From contig NW_026947506.1 of NCBI RefSeq assembly GCF_034190915.1, forward strand, positions 11,221,501 through 11,285,500: 64,000 bases of DNA, given 5' to 3'. This DNA comes from Cavia porcellus. Its lineage: Eukaryota > Chordata > Mammalia > Rodentia > Caviidae. The notes under the pieces were generated by a model, which was given only the letters and a program-made list of their open reading frames with translations, searched no databases and was not told the DNA's origin. Below are positions 12,166 to 36,435 of the stretch, one piece after another (the stretch's first letter is position 1; the number at the start of each line of letters is the position of its first letter). The position numbers were made by a program, and so were the translations under genes.

Positions 12166-12317
12166 TATCTAGTGAGTTTTGAAGCCAGGAAGTACGACTT
12201 CTCTGTTTTGTTCATCCAAACTATTTTGACTGTTCAAGATCTCTTGTAATTCCACATGCATCTGAATGTCATGTCCACTTTTGTCCAAAAGACTACTAGA
12301 TTTTTTTCTTGTTTGTT

Positions 12318-12366
12318 TTTTGAGACAGAGTCTTATTACATAGTTCAGATTTGTCTTGAACTCATG
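12318..12366 (-). repeat. B1 fragment
   Basis: TTTTGAGACAGAGTCTTATT only; truncated. Confidence 0.7.
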
Positions 12367-12788
12367 TGAAGGAGTACTGGATTTTGATAGACCCTTTTGG
12401 GAAGTATTGCTTTCTTTATCATATTAGTATTCATTAACACAGAATATTTTTCCACTTATTTAGGTCTTCAATTGCTTTAAATAAAATTTTGTAGTTTTCA
12501 GTATACAACTCTTGGGCCTCCTTGGTTAATTCTATTCTTAGGCATTTTGTTCTTTTTGATATTGTTCTAAGTATGATTTTTTTCTTAATATACATTTGGA
12601 TTAATTTTTAGGTATAGGAAAATCACTAATCTTGTATCCTTCAACTTTACTGAATTTATTACCGCTACTAGGTTTTTTGTGAATTTTAAAAATTTTCTAT
12701 TTAAGATGTCACCTACAGATACAGTCTTGTTGCTTACCAGAGGAGGGATCTTAGGGCTTTTTCGGGTCTTTTTAAAATTTACCTCTTA

Positions 12789-12885
12789 GGGGCTGGGGAT
12801 TTAGCTCAGCGGCATAAGCACCTGCCTTGCAAGCAGGCGGTTGTGAGTTCGATCCCTAGTACCGATAAAAAGTTTAAAAAAAAAA
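12789..12885 (+). repeat. ID-like SINE
   Basis: GGGGCTGGGGATTTAGCTCA head, A-rich tail; AAAATTTACCTCTT duplicated. Confidence 0.92.
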
Positions 12886-12984
12886 AGAGCAAATAAAATT
12901 TACCTCTTTTTCTGAATGTGTATGCCATCATGTAGATCCACAGTTGAAGACAAATTGTAAGAATTCCCAGGAGTAGGCACTGTA

Positions 12985-13073
12985 GGGGATGGCTATGTAG
13001 CTCAGTGGCATAAGCACCTGCCTGGCAAGTGTGAAGTCATGAGTTCAATCCCCGAGACCAATAAATAAATAAA
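12985..13073 (+). repeat. ID-like SINE, diverged
   Basis: Head GGGGATGGCTATGTAGCTCA and an AATAAATAAATAAATA tail; TAGGCACTG flanks both sides. Confidence 0.88.
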
Positions 13074-13079
13074 TAGGCA

Positions 13080-13890
13080 CTGCTGAAATTATATCAGAAA
13101 AATGAAAAAAGAAGCTGCAATAATTAAAACTTGCAGGTATCATGCAGAGAGTAGTATAAAAGACATCTCATATGCTGCAATAGATCATCCATTCCCCAAG
13201 GCAGAAGACTGAGGAAATAGGACAAATATAGGAGTCCAGCCTGGCCACTTACTTGCAAGACTCAGCTCAAGACTAAAGAGGGGAGGAAAAAACAGTTTAA
13301 ATTAGGAAGACCATCTCTTGGGCAGATACACCTTGATATATTCCGGTAAAGCTAGCACATTTCACATTGCAGACAGTGGTTTTCACAGCCAGGAAAAAAG
13401 GCCAGCAGGCTGCAGGACAGGGTACAACTCCCCACATACCTGCTCCTGCTCCTCCAGGCCATCTAGATGACTCTGTTCCCAATAAGCAAAGTGCTTGTCA
13501 TTGGCAGAGTTAATACATATTCACAATTGGGCTGTTTTCCTGTATCTAAAGTTGAAGACAAGGTTTATTGTGTTTCTGTTGCAAAATCAGCACAGAGAGG
13601 GCATCTCCTGCCACAGTCAGGCGTGGTGCTTAGTGGATCTGAAGTGTAGCAGAAACTCATTTTTAACTTGCTCTGCCCTACTGAGCCAGTCTACCCATAC
13701 ACCAGGCCTAGTGTTTTTCCCTTCTTGGTCAGAGTTCACAGGAAATGCCCTCCACCTCTGTGGACAAGGTCAGGGGAGACAGCAGTAGCAGGGGACAGAT
13801 GGGTCTGGGCCACCTCATTTCACTTGTGTCTGTGGAAATGTACCATTTCTTCTCTCCTTCCTCCCTCCATTTGTGGACATTTCATTTGTT
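13080..13890. other. No recognisable feature
   Basis: Non-repetitive-looking sequence with short frames of no convincing coding character. Confidence 0.5.
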
Positions 13891-15156
13891 TTTAGCCAGG
13901 CTTTTGTCTGTGTATACACATATTTTACAAAGACGCAGACAGAATCACAATATCATTTTGTACATAAGTTTAAATTCTCCTTTACCTTTATAAGTAATTA
14001 TTTTTACTTGCTTAAATGTTAAAATATTATTAATGCCTAATAATATTCTATCATGTGTTCTCCATAACTTATTTATTTTCCTTCATCTGCAACCATTATT
14101 GCTATTACATATAATACCACACAAATCCTTTTCTCCTACAGATATTTCTTTAAGGCTAACACACTGCAAAGCGAGTCAAAAGATCAGAACTATTTGGGGG
14201 CTGTGTTTACTCTCAGAGATTGTGCTAGCGCCCATCCATTAGCAGTAGCAGTGTACATTTATCCTCATTTACACTTTCGGCTTCTCACACCAGAGAAACA
14301 ATGTGATATTTACACATGTGTCTGATTTATTTCACTTAAGAGGATGGTCTCAAAGTGCATCTATCTACCTAGAAATGTCTTGAGTGTATCCTTTAGGGCA
14401 CAGAAGTACTCCATTATATGAAAAATATGACATCTTTATCCATTCACCAATTGATGGGCATTTGGGCTGTTTTCAAGATTTGGCTATTAAAAAATATGCT
14501 GCTATGAACATCTGCATGCATATATCGCTGTGATATGATGCTTTAAATTCTTTTCAGGAAGATAAGGAAAGGAATAGTTGGGTCAAATGGAACCTCCAGT
14601 CCTGGTTTTTTGAGGGACCTCCACACTGAATGTAAATTGCACCAATTTACATTTCCACCAACAGTGGAGAAGGATCCTTTTTTCCCAAATCCCTGGTAGC
14701 ATTTGTTATTGGTTGATTTCTTGATGGTAGCCATTCTTTCTGGGGCAAGATGCAATCTTAGTATTGTTTTACTTTACATCTCTCTAATGACCATTGATAT
14801 TGAACATTTTTTCATGTATTTATTTGCCCATTTATACTTCTTCATCTGAGAAGGGTGTATTTATCTCATTGCCATTTTCCAGTGTCTTTAAATGTAGGGG
14901 GGAGGTTGACTTTTTTTGAGTTATTTATATGTTCTTGATAGCAATCCTTTGTCTGATGAACAGCTAGTGAACATTTTTCCCCATTTTGGGTTGTCTGTTT
15001 GCTGTGTTGGTGGTTTCTCTCACTCTGCAAAAGCTTTTTAATAAGATGAGATCTCAGTTGTTAGTTCTTTGTGGTAGTTCTTATGCAGTTGCCTACACCG
15101 ATATCTTCAAGAGTTCTACCTATTTTATCTTCTAGCAGATTTAGTGTTTCTGTCTT

Positions 15157-15297
15157 TTTTTTCTTTTTTCTTTCTTTCTTTTTTTTTTTTTTTTTTTTTT
15201 TTTTTGTCTTTTTTGTTTTTATCGGTACCAGGGATCGAACTCCGACTGCCTGCTTGCAAGGTAGGCACTTATGCCACTGAGCTAAATCCCCAGCCCC
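15157..15297 (-). repeat. ID-like SINE with long poly(T) lead
   Basis: TAGTGTTTCTGTCTT is duplicated on both sides. Inserted in L1. Confidence 0.92.
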
Positions 15298-16587
15298 TAG
15301 TGTTTCTGTCTTAATATTTAGATCTTTTATCATTTCTATTTTAGTTTAGAGAGTGGTGAAAGATATGGGTCTAATTTTAATCTTCAGTGTATGGAAAGCC
15401 AGTTTTTCCAGCATTATTTATTAAAGAAGCTATCTTCCTGTGAATGTGTTTGGCTCCTTTGTTAAAGATCAGGTGGCTGGGTAAGAAGTTGTTTCTGCAT
15501 CTTCTAATCTGTTTCATTGATCTTCAGATCTGTTTGGCTTGCCAGTACCACACTTGTTTTTATTACAACAGCTTTGTAGTATAATTTCACATGTGGGATT
15601 GTGAAGCCCCATGTCTTGCCTTTGCTATTTTAGGTCTTATCTGGTTCCAAATAAATTTTAGGATATTGACTGTTGGTTTGTCATACATGGCTTTTATCAG
15701 GTTGAGATAAAGGACATTTACTCAATTTTCTGTAGGGTTTTTATCATGAATGAGTGTTGGACATTGTCAAATGCTTTTTCTTCATCTATTAAGATGATTA
15801 CACAGTTTCTGTCCCTGTCTCTGTTAATATGGCGTTTTACATTTTATTGACTTGTATATGTTGAACTCTCCCTGCATCCCTGTGGTGGATCTTACCTGGT
15901 CATGGTGTATTATCTCAATGACTTGTTGCTTTCTGTTTGTCACTACCTTATTGAGGATTTTTGCATCTGTGTTCATCAGGGAGATTGGCCTATAGTTCTC
16001 TTTCTTAGGGTCCTTCTCAGCTTTTGGTGTCAGGGTAATGCTTGCTTCCAGGAATGAATTTGGGAGTATTTCTTCCCTTTCAATTTCATTAAGGAGTTTG
16101 AAAAGTAGTGGTGGTAGGTCTTCACTAAATTTCTCATAGAATTCAGCAGTGAATTCACCAAGGTCTTGGCTCTTTGTTGGCAGGGTTTTAATTACATCTT
16201 CAATTTCATTGCTTGATACTGGTTTATTTAGGACTTTCATATCTTCTTGATTCAGCTTTGGTAATTCATACATATCTAAGAATCTGTCCATTTCTTCTGC
16301 ATTTTCCCTCTTACAAGAATACAAGTTTTAAAGGTATAGATAATCTTCTGGATTTCTGCAGAATCTGTTGTGACTTCACAATTTTCCTTCCTAGTTGTAT
16401 GGATTTGAGTCTTTTTTTTTGATAAGGTTGACTAAGTGTTTGTCGATTTTATTTAATCTTTAGTGAACCAACTCTTTGATTCACTGGACTGTTTTCCTAG
16501 CATCCATAGCATTAATTTCTGCTCTGAGTTTTATAATTTCCTCCCTTTAGGAGCTTTGTGCTTGGCCTGCTCTTCTTTTTTAATCAC

Positions 16588-16670
16588 TTTTTTTTGGTAC
16601 TGGGGATCGAACTCATGACCTTGCATTTACCAGGCTGGCATTTATGCCACTGAGCTATATCCCTAGCCCC
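16588..16670 (-). repeat. ID-like SINE in L1
   Basis: Antisense head TATATCCCTAGCCCC after GGTACTGGGGATCGAAC. Confidence 0.88.
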
Positions 16671-17030
16671 TTCTTTTTTGTTTTAGAAGGTTGAGGTTCA
16701 ATGTTAAGTTGTTTATTTGAGCTTGGTCTGTTTTCCTGACATTGGGATGTACTGCTATACATTGCCCTCATAGGACTACTCACATTGTGTCCCATAAGTT
16801 GTGGTGTGTTGTACTGTTAAACGTAGAAACTGTCTAATTTCTTCTTTAATTTCCTCTGTGACCCATTGGTTGTTCAGGAAGGTGTTATTTAATTTCCACG
16901 TGTTTATGAAGTTCTTGTGGTATCTTTTGCCAATGATTTCTAATTGTGTTGCACTGTGATCTGATAATATGCATTAGATAATTTCAATTCCTTTGCATTT
17001 ATTTAAGCAATGTCTGGACAGCAAATATCA

Positions 17031-17162
17031 GAGACGCTTTTTCTCTGCTACTTACCAGCCTTAAAATCACCATGTAGCCAAGGCTGGCCTCAAACTCATG
17101 ATAGTCCTACTGCTTCAGCCTCTCAAGTGCTGGGATTACAAGTATGCACCACCACTCCCTGG
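17031..17162 (-). repeat. B1 SINE
   Basis: Ends CACCACCACTCCCTGG. Sits at the edge of the L1 block. Confidence 0.75.
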
Positions 17163-17169
17163 AAAAATG

Positions 17170-17995
17170 TTAACATATGGTGCATATGTGTAGCAAATAA
17201 GAAACTGAAGATAGGATGAGAACAATGAACCTCATTTTTATATATTTTTAGGTAAACCCAGTAATAGTTGGCAAAAAGATAGATTTGTCTGTGTGCTTAG
17301 GCAGGCTATCTAGGATATCCAAAAGATGTTCGCTTCCGGAAGCAAAGTGGAAGCTGGCACACTTTCTAATGGGTAGTCTGGCCCTTCTGCCATTTTCCTA
17401 AACCAAAGCAAGTCACAGGCCAGACCAGAATGAAAGATGGGCATGAGAATCTCCCCTTATGAAGAGAAGGATACAAGGCAAGGAATTGATAGTGCATCTT
17501 TAGCCATCAATCTAACCTAAAAAGGGCTGTGCTTGTAACTCACAGTGTAAGAAGTGATACGAGGTTTTGGGAAATAAGGAATTCAGGGACTGGTGGGTTT
17601 TAAAAACAGTGGTGTCGAGGGACTGGGTGGCTCTTGATCATAGAAATGTGGACAGGGATAGAGGCTGTAACCCACTTTGAAAGCTGCTGTTGATTGGCTT
17701 CAGGAGCACAGTGCTGACACGCATGTCTATGCAGCTGCTGTTAATGTCTGTTCAGCTGTCTCTGGTCAGTTTTTTCCCCAGTTTCCCAGTTTTTGTGGTG
17801 ACTAATTCATGGCTTAAGATACAGCCAAGGACAGTCTCAGGCTTGAATTGGGAGAATAAAACATTCTATTGTCATCAGTTAGAGTATTGCTTGTTAAAAG
17901 TATTCTTGCCAGGACAGGTTTTTGTCTATTTCTGTGGCACTAGCAATTGAGCCCAGGGCTTTAGCACTAAAATATATCTTCAGCTCCTTCAAAAT
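17170..17995. other. No recognisable feature
   Basis: Unique-looking intergenic sequence. A short frame at 17690-17950 shows no family motif. Confidence 0.5.
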
Positions 17996-18011
17996 ATTTT
18001 TTAATTTTTAT

Positions 18012-18303
18012 TTTGAGACAACATCTCATTATATTAGTGGCAGCAAACCTGTGGCATATGTGCCACAGTGGACATGCAGGGCCTTCTGTGTCGGCATGCA
18101 AGCCAAGCCACCCCAGGATCCCCCCAGCAGCCAAATGTTGGATATTCAGGTTTAATTTGTAGCATTAGCACTTGGCAATAAATGAGGTTGCAGTTTGGGC
18201 ACTTGGCTTGCCATCCATGCACTGTATTGTATATGCACAACTCAAACTTGTGATCCTCTTGCCTCAGCCTCCTAAGCATTGGGATTAAGGGATGTGCTCA
18301 GAC
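18012..18303 (-). repeat. B1 SINE split by hAT MITE
   Basis: TTTGAGACAACATCTC on the left and GCCTCAGCCTCCTAAGC on the right of the 18035-18224 insertion. Confidence 0.75.
18035..18224 (+). mobile_element. hAT MITE (OC1-like), nested in a B1
   Basis: A 190-bp element with ends TAGTGGCAGCAAACC and TGCACTG. The 8-bp flanks are CATTATAT and TATTGTAT (6 of 8 match). Internal ATGTGCCACAGTGGACA and CACTTGGCAATAAAT match the other two copies in this window. It interrupts the B1 at 18012-18303. Confidence 0.75.
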
Positions 18304-18721
18304 TTAATTTGCCACTTTTTGTTCCCAGAAAGTACTTACTAACTTCTATCTAACTTTATTGGGAAGACTGGGAAATTTAGAAAATGTCTTTTCTTTCACA
18401 GTTGCTTGAAATAAAGACCTACCCTGAGAGGCTAGCTACACGTAGATGTTACCTACTAAATGCCGCCAGGCTGGTGTGTTTGTGTTCAAGCTGAGTAGAA
18501 TGAGGTATGGGTAATGTTTTACATAGCGTGTTCAGAAGTTACATCATGAGTAGAAGTCTATCTTTTCAGGTCTAAGCAATAATTAAATACTATATTTAGA
18601 TGCTCACTAGATAAATCAACAATGAAGGATGCTTAACAAATTCAGCATCCATCAGTCATCTTTATTAGGAAGAGGAAGAAAACACCAGAAGTTTTGGATT
18701 AGAGCACCATTTGACAGTTAA

Positions 18722-19056
18722 AGATTCTCCTCAACTTACAGTGGGGTCACATCCTGATAAACCATTGTTAGATTAAAAAATGTCCTTAAGCTGAAGATGC
18801 ACTTACCACACCTGCCCTACTATACATCGTGGCTCGGCAACACAGTACCCAGTGTCTGTTCACGTGATCCTGGCCAACCAGGCTGTGGCTCACTGTGGCT
18901 GCTCGGCCCCTGTGAGTTCAGTATTGTATCTCCTGTTAATAGCCTGGGGTGGGGTGGGGGAATAACTTCTAAAAATTGCAGTAAGGTTTTTACTGATTGC
19001 CAGTTGCATTTTGCAACATCATAAGGTCAAAAAATTGAAAGTTGAACCCTCTTTAA
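18722..19056. mobile_element. Tigger-type MITE (MER2-like)
   Basis: The left end CTCCTCAACTTACAGTGGGG, followed by a GATAAACC motif, and the right-hand GTCAAAAAATTGAAAGTTGAA resemble the ends of a mammalian Tigger-derived MITE with CGACTTACGATGGG-type terminal repeats. Subfamily not settled; edges approximate. Confidence 0.55.
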
Positions 19057-19296
19057 ATGGCACAGTATCTATATACAAAATTCAGGCAATTTTATGGGTT
19101 TTTAGTAATGTAGCTGGTAGATTAGGTATTGTAAATTGTGTATTATTAGATGTTAAATATTAGAGATAATACCTTATGATGGGATAATGAGAAAATTGTA
19201 AAATAATACGAGAAGCCGGCCACTAACTTGAAAGGAGATAAAGCAATATTGCAGGTAGGATCAATTAACAATTCAATTCAATTTCATTTAAATAAC

Positions 19297-21484
19297 TTTA
19301 TTTCATATATGTTACACTGCACCAAAAGCTTTTTGTTTTGATATTACAATTCAAGTAAAAAACACATTTCATTGAAAAAATACTTCTAAGTGTAAGCTTT
19401 TAACATATAAATATACTGCATAAAATAAATATACTGCACAAACTACCAGCCCACAAATTACTGTGTGCATCATTGCTAAAACACATGAGGTTTATAAAAG
19501 TATACTTGTAAGTGGCTACAATGTTTTCAGCTCTAGGTAACAGAAAACTTACTTTGTAAAGTGCCATGTTTAATATCTTGGGCTCTGTGTTCCATTTGGT
19601 CTCTGTCACAACTACTCAACTCTGCTGATGTAGTGTAAAGGCAGTCATGGGCAAACCATAAAGAAATAGGGTTTGGGTGAGTTTTCCCAAAACACCTTAT
19701 TTATGAACACTGACATTTGAGTATAATTTTAATATGCCACAAAATATTCTTTAATTTTCAACCATTTAGTAATAAAAATTATAATCAGCTTGTAGGCTAC
19801 AACATGGGCTCTGGAGCAGATGTAGTTGATGGACTCTAGTTTGTTAGTCCCTGTCCTAGCCCAGCCAGGTTCTACTTCTGAATTACTTGAAAAAAAGTAA
19901 AAAAGAAAAAGAAAAAAGTCAAGGCACTAGCAGCAATAAAGTGAGATAATATTTGCTTACCATTTTTTGGCAGAGTAATTCAGGACATGTAAGTTAAAAA
20001 TTATAATATTTAATAATATCTTGAGTCTGAGACACTGTTCCTAAGTACTTTAAACATATTAACTCATTCCAATCTCAAAGCAATCCTATGATATAAGTAA
20101 CGCTACTCTTACAGAAAAGGAACTGAGGCACAGAGGGGATGAGTGGCCCACCCCACGCTGGCATTTTGACAAAGGCAGTAGGAGTCCAGAGTTTGTACTT
20201 TATGATGCTACGTTGCTTCAACTATGAAAAAGGCAGGGAAGAACATTTAGGACTCATACAGAAAAAAACACAGATAGCTCTTATGCCCTGCTCAGACATC
20301 AACAGTAAGGTAAGAGAAATGTTTCTTGCATAGCACTCAGTTTTTATTTTGTAGAGTGCAATAATTTTACTATTTTCAGCTGCTTCAAAAGCAGCTTGTG
20401 CATTTGCAAAAATAAATGTCCTTAATTCAAAATTTGGCTTTCCACAGAGCTGAACATTTGACAAAAACATTTTAGCTCCATTTCAAAGAGTTAGGTCAGT
20501 ATCAATGTATAGATCCATTAACAAGTGCCAAGAAGAAGGCAGAATATATACATCATAATTTAAAGAGTATTGCACGACAGTACATATTAACAACAGGTCA
20601 CCTGTGAGACAACAGGTCACATCTTCCTACAGGTAACAGCTACTGAACTAAGGTGACATGCTGTACTATACACAGCTAGGGAAGGGTTCACATGCATGTC
20701 AAACATCTACGAGTTACATTTGGTAGCATATTCACATACATAAGCCCTACACTAAAACTCTTTATATGTATTCAATGATGTTGCCTGATTACTCATTTTG
20801 GCTTTTAAAAAATTTTACATATGTAGACATTTTCAGGTTTCTTTAAAAAAGAAAATGCAACCTTGGAATTTGTAAAATGACTTAAGAATATAAATGCTTC
20901 CCTCAGTGCAAATTCTTTTCCTTTTTGGTGAAAATCTTTCAAATATCTATAAAGGTATTATCCAAACATTGATATGACATTCAATGAATATCAACTCTTG
21001 ATAAAGACATATACTTGCTGCAATCTTTGCAGTTATCTCTGTTGAATTTTCTAACATATGAGAGCAATTTGTGTAAAAAGACTTCAGGATACTCAGGATG
21101 CCCTCAGGAATCTCTCACACATGTGAGCTTTTGGATGCACAGTGTTGGCTGTCTTGAGAGAAAACCTGACAATCATTTTAAGAATTTTTCTCCTGTGTGA
21201 TTTCTATGTTGTGAAGTATGACTCCTGAAGTAAAAGTTTTCTTCATGTGTTACAATTTGTAATTTCTGCCATCTATATTGTTTGATATTCAGTCAAGACT
21301 ACCATGTGGTAAAAACTTCTCCTTAATAAATGTGTAGAATTTTTTTCTCTGTGCATTTGCTGATATTCCTCAAGGAAAAAGTGTAGTTAAAAAGTTTTCC
21401 TTCTTAATGATATGCATCTGTTTTCTCTCGTGAACTATGTGGTTATGCTGAAGGATGAATTCAGACAGATATTCCTCACTCATA
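19297..21484 (-). other. ZNF25: Probable ZNF25 3' UTR with a candidate poly(A) signal
   Basis: Downstream of the ZNF25 stop, the minus strand holds AT-rich, mostly non-repetitive sequence without coding signals. An AATAAA (minus) at 19302-19297 is a plausible end; another lies near 20343. The part next to the stop (21200-21480) still shows faint finger-like text. A MIR copy lies inside. The choice of poly(A) site is a guess. Confidence 0.35.
20010..20215 (+). repeat. MIR SINE in ZNF25 3' region
   Basis: ATTAACTCATTCCAATCTCA, AAAAGGAACTGAGGCACAGA and GGGATGAGTGGCCCA match the MIR core and 3' part. Ancient mammalian repeat. Confidence 0.7.
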
Positions 21485-33510
<12,026 letters not shown>

Positions 33511-33525
<15 letters not shown>

Positions 33526-33577
33526 TTTTTGCTGATCTTGGGAAAGGGTAGAAACTATGAGGCCAGAACAGGGAAAG
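33511..33577 (-). CDS. ZNF25: ZNF25 start-codon exon (MNKFK)
   Basis: Minus strand: a strong acceptor CTTTTCTCTTCCAG precedes a 67-bp exon ending in ATGAACAAGTTCAAA and donor GTGAGT. The coding part is 33525-33511. It joins KRAB A in phase 0, giving [13 protein letters not shown]. Human ZNF25, as I recall, begins MNKFQG. The exon size resembles the 53-bp start exon of the neighbouring ZNF33A/B-like gene. Confidence 0.85.
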
Positions 33578-33907
33578 CTGGAAGAGAAAAGTCATAAAAG
33601 ACAGTGTTTTGCAGCTCCACGAATCACCTGTGAGAAATTTCCACACAACATTTTAGTAAGATAACCTTCTAAAGAATGTCCAGTTGACCCATCTGAAAGA
33701 ACAGGAAAAGATAATGAAGTGCTATATAACACAATCTGTCATTGATGACTCTGACACAATCTTGAATTTGGGACATTTTTGAGTGAATCTAAACATTTCT
33801 TTCTTATTGGCTGTTTTGAAACCTATGTATCTGTTCACTGAATAACAAATTAAAAAGCTAAACCCCGAATAACAGGGTTAAATAAGGCATATAATATATC
33901 CAAATAT

Positions 33908-34066
33908 GAGCCGGGGCTTGGGGGCTTACGCCTGTAATCCCAGCACTCAGGAGGCTGAGGTGGGAGGATCGTTGCGAGTTCCAGACCAGCCTGGGCTACA
34001 AAGTGAGCTCAAAGCCAGCCTGAACTGCATAGCGAGACCCCGTCTCAAAAAAGAAAAAAGAAAAAA
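33908..34066 (+). repeat. B1 SINE in ZNF25 intron 1
   Basis: GCCGGGGCTTGGGGGCTTAC to CCCCGTCTCAAAAAAG; shows the internal duplication clearly (CCAGCCTGGGCTACAAAGTG then GCCAGCCTGAACTGCATAG). Confidence 0.92.
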
Positions 34067-34679
34067 AGGAATATATATCCAAACATGGAACTCTTGTCTG
34101 GCATCATAGATGCTGCTGAAGTGAATATTTTATTGATACTAGAAGCTTTTAAAATTATGTGTGATAATTTTTTCTATTAATGTTATAAACCCATAGTTCG
34201 AAAATCATTTCAAAATCTTCAAAAACCCTTCGTGTACCATTATGATCTTTTAAAGCGTTCATTCACCCACAAATCTAGACAATACCGAGGAAGTCACTGT
34301 CCTCCCAAAATTCAGGTTGGGTCTGGGGTAAAATTTGATAAAGCCTTGATAGACTCTAACATGGTCACCTAATTGGCTGACACGGACACAGATCTATCTT
34401 CTAAAACAGCAGTTGGCACCAGAATCCCAAACGGGCACTTCACGTGTGCAGCGAGACAACTAGCTATCATAACGATGCCCTTTTCATAAGCAAGAGACAC
34501 CATTATCGGTTTGCCAGAGCAGCCCAGATACTACGAGGATGAATATAGTTATTACGATTAAAAAAAAATCTTCCATTTCCTCTCTCTAGAAACTAACTTT
34601 TGGCCTGGATAGGGCTCTCAGCTTCTCAGTAAAACTTAAAAAACTGAAAGCTCAATCTAGTTTGGGTTTATTCATTCAG

Positions 34680-35340
34680 CACTCCACATCCCCTGCGTAA
34701 AACTGATGGGTGAGCCGGAGATTCCGGAGCCCGAGCGCTGCGTGGCGGGGGTCGCGCTGTGCGCACCCCGCAGCTGGGTCTCGCAGGCGCCAGGCAGTCG
34801 CAGGCCCCGGGGCCCAGCGAGGCTTGGGAGCCTGCGGGGCTGCAGCTGCTGCAAACCGCGAACTTGGACGTGACACCGCCCGGAAGGGTCCCGCGGCCCG
34901 AACCTGACAGCGGTGGGACGCAGCGACCCGGTGACAGCGCGAGCGAGCAGCTCACCTTCGCGACAGCCGCCGCCCTCCCCCGGCCCCACTCCCGGCAGCG
35001 AACCCCGGGGTCACCCCGTCGCCCCGACCCCCTCTCCGCGCCGAGCTACCCCTCTTTCCCCTCGGCCGACCTGTCCCCTCGCTGGCAGCCTGCGGCAGGG
35101 GCCTCGGACACACCTGCAGAGCCTAGGCTCCCTCGGCCACCGCCCTGCCCCGGCGGCTCCTTTGACACCGGAGCAGCCGTGAGCCCCCGGGGCGCCGGAC
35201 AAAGCCTAGCCCAGGGCGGGGGCGTCGCGCACGCGCAGAGCTCGCGGCCTCCCAGAAGACCCCGCGCGAGGCTGCCTTGCTGGCAGCGGGGCCTCTGCTC
35301 GGGATCTGCGTGGGGGTCGCTAGGGAGACTTCTTTCCGTT
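34680..35340 (-). promoter_or_regulatory. ZNF25: CpG-island promoter and 5' exon of ZNF25
   Basis: A dense CpG island with many GC boxes and no TATA box. On the minus strand a donor CGCGAAG|GTGAGC at 34956/34955 marks the end of exon 1, so the start site probably lies near 35.0-35.3 kb. Open frames across the island (for example 34759-35343 plus) are GC-driven and Pro/Arg/Ser-rich; I do not call them genes. Divergent transcription is possible but not shown. Confidence 0.75.
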
Positions 35341-35673
35341 TAAAAAAAATTTTGGCGGGGGAGGGGCATTCTCCAGACAAGGTGGACTGGCGTCCAAGTT
35401 GAGGGCCGCTGCGTTGACTCCGCGCAAAGAAACGGATCGTGATTCTTCAGACACTTGGGCCTGAGCTCTTTTTGCAAAGAGCCTGCAAAAAGCGATCCAT
35501 CCAAGAAATGAGGTGTTTATCTTGGTAACCTCCAGAATGGTGCAGATTATAGCTGAGTAATGTGATAAGTCAAAATAGAGGTGAGTATCACACACACCAC
35601 GTCCCAAAAGAAAAACAAATGCTTACTATAAGGTATACAGGCAACTCAGGGTTTTACACAAATCCCAGCGTAC

Positions 35674-36245
35674 TATTATAGACAGCAAAGTTAGGTAGAA
35701 ATATTACAGTGGGTCAGGGCGGGGCCCGCCAAGGATTCAACGCAGAAATAACACTTTACAGCTGTGGTTGGACTGCATTCCTTGAAGGCCCAGCCTCAAG
35801 ATAAAGATGGAATGCCTACATCTGCATACCTTCCTGAAGGATAAACAATAACGATCTTCTACATAGATATCAGTCTCACAGATAGGGGACCTCCTGACCC
35901 GTCTCTTCCAAAAAAAAAAAAAAAAAATGACATTCTTTCCACTTACACTTACTATGTGACTTACTTCTCCATTGGGTCAATATTACTAAATGAGTGTACT
36001 TGTAGTCTTATCGATTGATTATAGTTTTGTTCTTGTTTTACCAACCTTGTAATTTTGCTGTATAAAACTTCCTTTGAGAAGGTCTCCCTGGCAATCCACG
36101 TTCTGGGTCTCTCACAGGTGCTATTGCTTCCTCAATAAAACTTGCTACTCTTCTATTGTTCCTTAAGATTCATTCTTCAGTTTTGGGGAGCACAGACTCA
36201 GGTTATGGGGCATCTAGCAGGTTGAGAATTATATTTCCCTTATAT
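35674..36245 (+). mobile_element. Solo LTR-like element upstream of ZNF25
   Basis: Has TATAAAA at about 36060, AATAAA at about 36135 and a GGGGAGCACAGACTC motif. Parallel in layout to the next element (GCAGCTGTGG, CAGCCTCAAGA). Ends are approximate; I found no clean target duplication. Confidence 0.55.
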
Positions 36246-36435
36246 CGTTTGGAGGCCCTATGTCATACAGAATACATGACTTATTTCACTAAGGAAATAT
36301 ATGGAAACAAATTGTAGTCAGTATCTTAATGACTTCTTTTTGCTCTGTGCCAGCCACATAAGTGAGTTTCTATTCTCAAAATGGTTATAGAAATATTAAA
36401 GTTTTCACAGAATTAAGTTTAAAACATGTAGAAAC

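Larger units (their letters stand above)
10550..12778 (-). mobile_element. Older L1 fragment
   Basis: L1-like text on the minus strand (GAATACCTAGAAATGGAATT, TATGGCTATTGTGAATAGT) with no long frames. Carries nested SINEs at 10911, 11430, 12035 and 12318. Confidence 0.65.
14250..17026 (-). mobile_element. L1 fragment (3' half), inactive
   Basis: The minus strand has an ORF2 block at 15824-16324 ([20 protein letters not shown]). Two ID SINEs (15157-15297, 16588-16670) are inserted and a B1 lies at the right edge. Confidence 0.8.

Noticed and set aside
12789..12885. tRNA gene suggested by A-box and B-box sequence (also at 63545 and others)
   Set aside because: Copies carry poly(A) tails and target duplications and vary in sequence; they are tRNA-derived SINEs.
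34759..35343. Long Pro/Ser/Arg-rich open frames across the CpG island (also 34672-34989 and 35123-35380 on minus)
   Set aside because: High GC removes stop codons. No domain, no splice support, and several overlapping frames on both strands look equally open.
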